From Pseudonocardiales bacterium (GTDB taxonomy: Bacteria; Actinomycetota; Actinomycetes; Mycobacteriales; Pseudonocardiaceae), in contig JACDBJ010000599.1 of the NCBI GenBank assembly GCA_013695005.1, positions 1 to 9,660 of the forward strand: DNA of 9,660 nucleotides, given 5' to 3'. Positions 6,359 to 9,660 of this stretch are shown here, piece after piece. Both the position numbers and the translations under genes were made by a program. Under the pieces are notes generated by a model. It was not told where the DNA came from, searched no databases, and saw only the letters and a list, made by a program, of their open reading frames with translations. Position 1 is the first letter of the stretch. Each line of letters opens with the position of its first letter.

Positions 6359-6690
6359 GCTGCGGCAAGCCGCACGAGACGCCGTGCTCGGAGGTACTCG
6401 AGCAGCTGTACCTCTTCCTGGACAACGAGTGCGACGACGTATGCCGCAGCAAGCTGGCCCAGCACCTCGAAGAGTGCGGGCCGTGCCTCGAGGAGTATGG
6501 CGTCGAGGAGAAGATCAAGGGGCTGCTCGCTCGCAAGTGCCGCGAGGCTGCTCCGGCCGGCCTGCGCGCTCGGCTGCACACCGAGCTACGGCACGTGGTG
6601 ATCGAGCAGACGACGCAGGTGAGCGTCGAGCGCGGCCCGCAGGGCACCACCGTCGAGGTGCGCTCCACCCGCATCCAGCGCCGCAGCTGA
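6355..6690 (+). CDS. rsrA: zinc-binding redox-sensing anti-sigma factor RsrA/RshA
   Basis: RsrA binds reduced SigR/SigH and releases it when a disulfide forms and zinc is lost. The 111-residue protein carries the ZAS motif H37-x3-C41-x2-C44 (HLEECGPC), plus C3, H7, C11, C26, C30 and C62: seven cysteines, the number I recall for Streptomyces RsrA, with C3, C11, C41, C44 and C62 at matching positions. The N-terminus MSCGKPHETPC is typical. The start ATG 6355 overlaps the sigma-factor stop (ATGA) and has AGGAGGT upstream, so the two are translationally coupled, consistent with stoichiometric partners. The C-terminus past residue 75 (VVIEQTTQVSVERG onward) is basic and Thr-rich, as in mycothiol-system homologues. 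Confidence 0.95.
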   Translation: MSCGKPHETPCSEVLEQLYLFLDNECDDVCRSKLAQHLEECGPCLEEYGVEEKIKGLLARKCREAAPAGLRARLHTELRHVVIEQTTQVSVERGPQGTTVEVRSTRIQRRS

Positions 6691-6699
6691 GCTGGCGCT
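6677..6699. terminator. hairpin spanning the convergent rsrA and bL37 stop codons
   Basis: AGCGC (6677-6681) pairs with GCGCT (6695-6699) and CAGC (6684-6687) with GCTG (6691-6694), with a 2-nt bulge and a 3-nt loop that is the rsrA TGA itself. The other base of the stem abuts the bL37 TAG (6700-6698). It is symmetrical, so it could serve both converging transcripts; there is no U-tract. Confidence 0.45.
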
Positions 6700-6772
6700 A
6701 GGCGTTTGGCCGCTTGCCGTGGTTGGCCGATGACTTCTTGCGGTTCCGACGCTTGCGTGCCTTCCGGGACAT
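6698..6772 (-). CDS. 24-residue large-subunit ribosomal protein bL37
   Basis: The tiny product begins MSRKARKRRNRKKSSANHG and ends KRPNA. The Arg/Lys-rich head and the ANHGKRPN tail match the actinobacteria-specific protein bL37 first seen in mycobacterial ribosome structures, and the length is exactly right. The ATG at 6772-6770 has GAGG a few bases upstream (GCGAGGCACAG). The same reading frame is open far upstream, but that extension is antisense to the biotinyl-protein gene and is not credible. It converges on rsrA with a 7-bp gap and is divergent from the biotinyl-protein gene. Easily missed because of its size. Confidence 0.88.
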   Translation of the reverse strand: MSRKARKRRNRKKSSANHGKRPNA

Positions 6773-6813
6773 CTGTGCCTCGCGGTAACTCGTAGTCAGG
6801 GACTGATGGTGAA

Positions 6814-6833
6814 CTGTCGAGCAGATCCGACAG
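6814..6833. promoter_or_regulatory. inverted repeat CTGTCG-N8-CGACAG in the divergent bL37/biotinyl-protein region
   Basis: Perfect 6-bp arms (6814-6819 and 6828-6833) lie within the 148-bp divergent intergenic region. In addition GCCGAGACA occurs twice (6877-6885 and 6900-6908), 23 bp apart, just before the biotinyl-protein gene. No confident -10/-35 pair was found for either gene. An operator is possible; the regulator is unknown. Confidence 0.3.
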
Positions 6834-6920
6834 AACGGGTTCTGGCCCAGTCTCGCACGCGTGGTTGGATTGCCCTGCCGAGACATCGGCCCGGCGGCAG
6901 CCGAGACAGGGGAGGCGCGC

Positions 6921-7136
6921 GTGGCCGAGGAGATCAGGGCGGAGATGGTGGCGAACGTGATGAGCGTCGTCGTCGCCGAGGGTGTCGAGGTCTCCGACGG
7001 CGACACGCTGGTCATCCTGGAGTCCATGAAGATGGAGATCCCGGTCATCACCGAGGTGGACGGCACCGTCACCAAGGTTGCCGTCGCGGAGGGCGACGTC
7101 GTGCAGAGTGGCGATCTGATCGCCCTCGTGGAGTGA
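6921..7136 (+). CDS. 71-residue biotin/lipoyl attachment-domain protein (TB7.3-like)
   Basis: A stand-alone biotinyl domain. The attachment signature ESMKMEIPV is present, with Lys in M-K-M as the modified residue, flanked by the two half-barrel repeats VVVAEGVEVSDGDTLVILE and VTKVAVAEGDVVQSGDLIAL. The GTG start at 6921 has GGGGAGG 5-10 nt upstream and gives 71 residues, the same size as mycobacterial TB7.3 (Rv3221c), which it closely resembles from memory (M-AE-RAE-VA..). An upstream in-frame start at 6861 is less likely. No carboxylase subunit is nearby, so the partner is unclear: it could accept biotin as a free carrier. It is followed after 13 bp by pdtaS, in the same order as in mycobacteria. 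Confidence 0.92.
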   Translation: MAEEIRAEMVANVMSVVVAEGVEVSDGDTLVILESMKMEIPVITEVDGTVTKVAVAEGDVVQSGDLIALVE

Positions 7137-7149
7137 TGCTGGGCCGCAC

Positions 7150-8622
7150 TTGTCCACGCTGAGCGAACTGCTGGCCGAGCACACCGACCTTCCGGTCCCG
7201 GCCGCCGAACACCTGCAGCGCGTCGTCGCCGAGTGGCAGCTGCTGTCGGACCTGTCGTTCGCCGACTTCCTGATGTGGATCCCGCTCGACGAGCAGGAGT
7301 TCCTCTGCGTCGCGCAGGTTCGCCCGACAACCGCGCCCACCGCCCACCGTGAGGACGCGGTGGCCAGCCGGGTCAGCGTCGAGGAGCACCCCCAGCTGCG
7401 CCGAGCTATGGTCCAGGGCCGGATCTGCCGCGAGGAGGACCCGCGCTGGTACTTGGAGGTGGCGGTCCGCCGCGAGACCATCCCGGTCCGCTTCGGTGAT
7501 CGCATCGTGGCCGTGCTCGGCCGCGACACCAACCTCGGCATGCCCAGGGTGCCCAGCCCGCTGGAGATCGCCTACCTCGGCGGCGCGGCCGACCTGTGCC
7601 AGATGATCGCCGACGGCAGCTTCCCGCCGGCCGGTCCGATGCCCGTCGTGGACACCGGCCCTCGCGCCGGCGACGGTTTCATCCGCCTCGACCAGGGCGG
7701 CCAGGTCGTCTACGCCAGCCCCAACGCGCAGTCCGCCTACCACCGGATGGGTCACTCCGACGACCTCGTCGGGAGCCTGCTGACGACGATCACGCGCGGC
7801 CTGGTCGCCGACCCGTTCGAGGGCACCGACGCCGCAGGCCGGATCTGGGCGGCGCTGGAGGGCCGGCCGTCGCTGCTGATGGAGATCGAGGCGCGGGGCG
7901 CGGTGATGCTGCTGCGGGCGCTGCCGCTGCGCCCTGGCGGCACCGCGGCGGGTGCGCTGGTGATGGTCCGCGACGTCACCGAGCTCAAGCTGCGCGACCG
8001 CGCGTTGCTCAGCAAGGACGCCACGATCCGCGAGATCCATCACCGGGTGAAGAACAACCTGCAGACGGTCGCCGCGCTGCTGCGGCTGCAGGCTCGCCGT
8101 ACCAGCAACGCCGAGGCGCGGCAGGCCCTGCACGAGTCGGTGCGACGGGTGAACTCGATTGCGCTGGTGCACGAGACGTTGTCGATGTCGCTCGACGAGC
8201 TGGTCGATCTCGACGAGCTGTTCGACAAGGTCATGCCGATGCTGCACGAAGTGTCCACGGCAGAGTCGAAGGTGGTGCTGCGCCGCACCGGCGGGTTCGG
8301 CGTCGTGCCGGCGGCGCTGGCCACGCCGCTGGTCATGGTGCTCACTGAGCTGGTGCACAACGCCCTGGCGCACGCGCACGGCCCTGGGGAGCAGGGCGAG
8401 GTGGTGATCAACGTCCGGAGGTCTGGGGGCTTCCTGGACATCGTGGTGGCCGACGACGGCTGCGGGCTTCCGGCCGGGTTCGTCATCGACCACTCCGACG
8501 GGCTCGGCCTGCAGATCGTCCGCACGCTGGTGGACTCCGAGCTGCACGCAACGCTCGGGCTGCGCCGGGCCCAGCCGCGGGGCACGGAGGCGGTCCTGCG
8601 AGTTCCCCTGCGGCCGTTGTAG
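7150..8622 (+). CDS. pdtaS: cytosolic sensor histidine kinase PdtaS (GAF-PAS-HisKA_2-HATPase)
   Basis: A soluble two-component kinase that, in mycobacteria, phosphorylates the RNA-binding ANTAR response regulator PdtaR and has been linked to redox/copper/NO and nutrient signals. In order: an N-terminal GAF-like domain (about 1-150, MSTLSELLAEHT and WQLLSDLSFADFLMWIP), a PAS domain (about 170-285, GDGFIRLDQGGQVVYASPN), the HisKA_2 helix with EIHHRVKNNLQTVAALLR (tandem His297/His298), and an HATPase with ELVHNALAHA (N-box Asn404), DDGCGLPAG (Asp435 onward) and GLGLQIV. The length of 490 is close to the 501 of Rv3220c. The TTG at 7150 gives the MSTL N-terminus I recall for the mycobacterial protein; no better start is in frame, although the Shine-Dalgarno is weak. 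PdtaR is not in this window. Confidence 0.95.
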   Translation: MSTLSELLAEHTDLPVPAAEHLQRVVAEWQLLSDLSFADFLMWIPLDEQEFLCVAQVRPTTAPTAHREDAVASRVSVEEHPQLRRAMVQGRICREEDPRWYLEVAVRRETIPVRFGDRIVAVLGRDTNLGMPRVPSPLEIAYLGGAADLCQMIADGSFPPAGPMPVVDTGPRAGDGFIRLDQGGQVVYASPNAQSAYHRMGHSDDLVGSLLTTITRGLVADPFEGTDAAGRIWAALEGRPSLLMEIEARGAVMLLRALPLRPGGTAAGALVMVRDVTELKLRDRALLSKDATIREIHHRVKNNLQTVAALLRLQARRTSNAEARQALHESVRRVNSIALVHETLSMSLDELVDLDELFDKVMPMLHEVSTAESKVVLRRTGGFGVVPAALATPLVMVLTELVHNALAHAHGPGEQGEVVINVRRSGGFLDIVVADDGCGLPAGFVIDHSDGLGLQIVRTLVDSELHATLGLRRAQPRGTEAVLRVPLRPL

Positions 8623-8654
8623 TTGCGGTCGTTGTAGGCCTGCAGGCGCAGTGC

Positions 8655-8685
8655 GGGCCCGGTGCCTTCGTCGGCAACCGGGCCC
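8655..8685. terminator. strong hairpin between convergent pdtaS and whiB1
   Basis: GGGCCCGGTGCC (8655-8666) pairs with GGCAACCGGGCCC (8673-8685) with one bulged base and a 6-nt loop (TTCGTC). It lies 33 bp after the pdtaS stop and 23 bp beyond the whiB1 stop, so it can act on both transcripts. As usual in high-GC actinobacteria there is no clear U-tract. Confidence 0.75.
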
Positions 8686-8707
8686 ACAACCGGGGAGCGT
8701 CAGTCAG

Positions 8708-8962
8708 TCAGGAGATGCTCGGAGTACGTGGCCGGGCGGTGCTGCGCTTCAGCGCGCGCCGTTCGTCCTCGCTCATGCCGCCCCAGACGCCAGCGTCCTG
8801 GCCGCTGTCAAGAGCCCAGCTCAGGCACTCGGACGCCACGGGACAGCGTCGGCAGACGGTCTTGGCCTCGGCGATCTGCAGGACGGCCGGGCCGCTGGTC
8901 CCCACGGGGAAGAACAGCTCCGGGTCCTCGTCGCGGCAGATAGCGCGGTGGCGCCAATCCAT
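8708..8962 (-). CDS. whiB1: WhiB1 Fe-S cluster transcription regulator
   Basis: WhiB1 holds a [4Fe-4S] cluster that reacts with nitric oxide, binds the primary sigma factor and is essential in mycobacteria. The 84-residue product begins MDWRHRAICRDEDPELFFPV. It has the four cluster cysteines C9, C37, C40 and C46 (CRRCPVASEC), the turn GVWGGMSEDERRALKR (58-73) and a basic C-terminal tail. Size and sequence match M. tuberculosis WhiB1 as remembered. The ATG at 8962-8960 is preceded by GAGGAG about 10 nt upstream; further upstream in-frame codons do not belong to the family. It is convergent with pdtaS, as in mycobacteria. A CRP-type site upstream suggests cAMP-dependent control. Confidence 0.96.
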   Translation of the reverse strand: MDWRHRAICRDEDPELFFPVGTSGPAVLQIAEAKTVCRRCPVASECLSWALDSGQDAGVWGGMSEDERRALKRSTARPRTPSIS

Positions 8963-8998
8963 GATGTCGGTGCTCCTCGTTAGGCGCGATCGGGGTCG

Positions 8999-9043
8999 CG
9001 TCAGCTTGATCACAGTGTTACTCAGCTTGTGAATTCTTTCACG
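8999..9043 (-). promoter_or_regulatory. CRP-type binding sites upstream of whiB1
   Basis: TGTGA-N6-TCACG (9028-9043) differs from the CRP consensus TGTGA-N6-TCACA at one base. A weaker half site, CGTCA-N6-TCACA (8999-9014), lies 29 bp closer to the gene. Mycobacterial whiB1 is known to be controlled by the cAMP receptor protein Rv3676 through two sites, so the match is expected. The spacing here may differ, and no clear -10 was identified. Confidence 0.65.
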
Positions 9044-9305
9044 AGCTTGAGCATTCTTCAAGGGTTCCAGGCCGACCACGGGGCAGCTGACCTGCTGCGC
9101 CCTCCGCTTCCGAGAATCCCGGAGGCGGAGGACCATGCCTGGGATGGCTCCCAGGCCGTGTCTTCGTTGCTACGCACTACGGTGAACGATCGTCAGGCCT
9201 GCTGCGAGCCCCAAAGGGGTCGACGGTTCACCGGGGGCGGTGAGTGGCCCACGAGCGTCACCGCATCGAGTGACGAAACTGCTCAACTGCGCCCAGCAGC
9301 ACCTC
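9044..9305. other. non-coding stretch between whiB1 and the lipid-kinase-like gene, with three hairpins
   Basis: No convincing gene on either strand. Three inverted repeats are visible: CCTCCGCTTCCG (9101-9112) with CGGAGGCGGAGG (9120-9131); a two-tier element at 9181-9232 (GGTGAAC and CGTC paired with GACG and GTTCACC, with an inner CCCC-AAA-GGGG); and CGTCAC-N8-GTGACG (9256-9275). The last lies about 30 bp past the stop of the minus-strand gene and is a plausible terminator for it; the others could be terminators, leader structures for whiB1 or a small RNA. Confidence 0.5.
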
Positions 9306-9660
9306 TCACACGACGACGCGCAACGCCGATGGTACCGCTGTGAAGTCCACTTCGGTGCGTTCTCCCAGGTAGTCGCCGTCTAGCTGCAATCCGACCGGTT
9401 CCTGGGTGCGCACCTGGATGAGCGGCAGGTCGTCGCGGCACAGCACGTTCACCCCGCCCGGAGCCCCGTTGCGGCGGAAGACCTGGGCCACCGTGGGGAG
9501 CACCGTGCGCAGTTGAAGGTTGCGCAGCGCGAGCAGGCTCAGCCCGTCGTCGAAGCTGGTGCCGGGGTTGGTGCGCAGCGGACGGCGGCCGAGATAGGTC
9601 CACGGGTCGGTGTTGGTGACCATCACGAGCGCGAGGTCGCGCTCGGCGGGTTCGCCGGGC
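9306..9660 (-). CDS. diacylglycerol/lipid kinase-like protein, C-terminal part only
   Basis: The minus-strand frame is open from the right edge to TGA at 9308-9306, about 117 residues. It reads ALVMVTNTDPWTYLGRRPLR, then GTSFDDGLSLLALRNL, and ends with QEPVGLQLDGDYLGERTEVDF. A N-T-xP-W-TY segment, a DDG-L motif and a final LDG-D-LG strand are typical of the C-terminal beta-sandwich domain of DgkB/YegS-type lipid kinases, where the D-G-E/D near the end is characteristic. The ATP-binding N-terminal half (GGDGT motif) lies off-window, so the call rests on the C-terminal domain only. The internal GTG at 9626 is not the true start, because coding continues upstream to the edge. It is transcribed towards whiB1, 344 bp upstream of that gene's start. 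Confidence 0.75.
   Translation of the reverse strand, partial: PGEPAERDLALVMVTNTDPWTYLGRRPLRTNPGTSFDDGLSLLALRNLQLRTVLPTVAQVFRRNGAPGGVNVLCRDDLPLIQVRTQEPVGLQLDGDYLGERTEVDFTAVPSALRVVV

Noticed and set aside
6814..6833. LexA/SOS box
   Set aside because: The arms CTGTCG/CGACAG with 8-bp spacing do not fit the actinobacterial TCGAAC-N4-GTTCGA type.
7069..8547. Minus-strand 492-codon open frame opposite pdtaS
   Set aside because: Complement of a well-identified histidine kinase; composition (His/Arg/Gln-rich) is that of a shadow frame.
9181..9232. tRNA or known riboswitch
   Set aside because: The fold lacks cloverleaf landmarks (T-loop GTTCRA, anticodon arm) and does not match riboswitch cores I can recall.
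9029..9343. Plus-strand 104-codon frame upstream of whiB1
   Set aside because: Starts inside the CRP-type site, has no ribosome site or domain, and overlaps the 3' end of the lipid-kinase-like gene.

Overview
The window looks like a chromosomal core locus of a high-GC actinobacterium, probably a Pseudonocardiaceae relative. Three things point there: the strong GC bias, GTG/TTG starts and 4-nt stop/start overlaps; lineage markers (WhiB1, the mycothiol-type anti-sigma factor RsrA, the 24-residue ribosomal protein bL37, the sensor kinase PdtaS, a TB7.3-like biotinyl protein); and a gene set and gene order that, as I remember it, match the Mycobacterium tuberculosis Rv3218-Rv3227 neighbourhood (whiB1, pdtaS, TB7.3, rshA, sigH, SRAP gene, aroA). 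The species assignment is inference.

Layout. Positions 1-1058 hold most of aroA (minus strand, C-terminus cut by the window edge). Divergent from it are an SRAP/YedK abasic-site protein gene (1114-1860) and a translationally coupled alpha/beta hydrolase (1857-2444). The hydrolase converges on an uncharacterised polytopic membrane protein (2526-3644, minus). Their 81-bp gap consists almost entirely of four 12-bp repeats at an exact 22-bp period. Next come an HTH regulator (3773-4333) and a soluble Ser/Thr kinase (4357-5429) whose glycine loop and start region lie in different frames (apparent 1-base frameshift). Downstream is a control region with a dyad, a good minus-strand promoter and a 29-codon signal-peptide-like ORF antisense to the kinase tail.

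The redox module follows. sigH/sigR (5726-6358) has a textbook GGAAT-N18-GTT autoregulatory promoter and an in-frame 55-codon upstream extension with its own ribosome site, the arrangement known for the unstable SigR-prime isoform. It overlaps rsrA by 4 nt. rsrA converges on the gene for bL37. A divergent region then leads to a 71-residue biotinyl protein and pdtaS, apparently one operon. pdtaS converges through a strong hairpin on whiB1 (minus), whose upstream region carries a near-consensus CRP-type site. A 260-bp non-coding stretch with several hairpins separates whiB1 from the 3' end of a diacylglycerol/lipid-kinase-like gene that runs off the right edge.

Functionally the window combines thiol-oxidative-stress control (SigH-RsrA), Fe-S/NO-responsive control (WhiB1), cytosolic signalling kinases (PdtaS and a Ser/Thr kinase with an HTH partner), DNA-lesion protection (SRAP) and aromatic biosynthesis (AroA). 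The least explained items are the candidate secreted micropeptide with its operator-like dyad, the 22-bp repeat block, and the membrane protein with conserved-looking Trp/His/Asp motifs.
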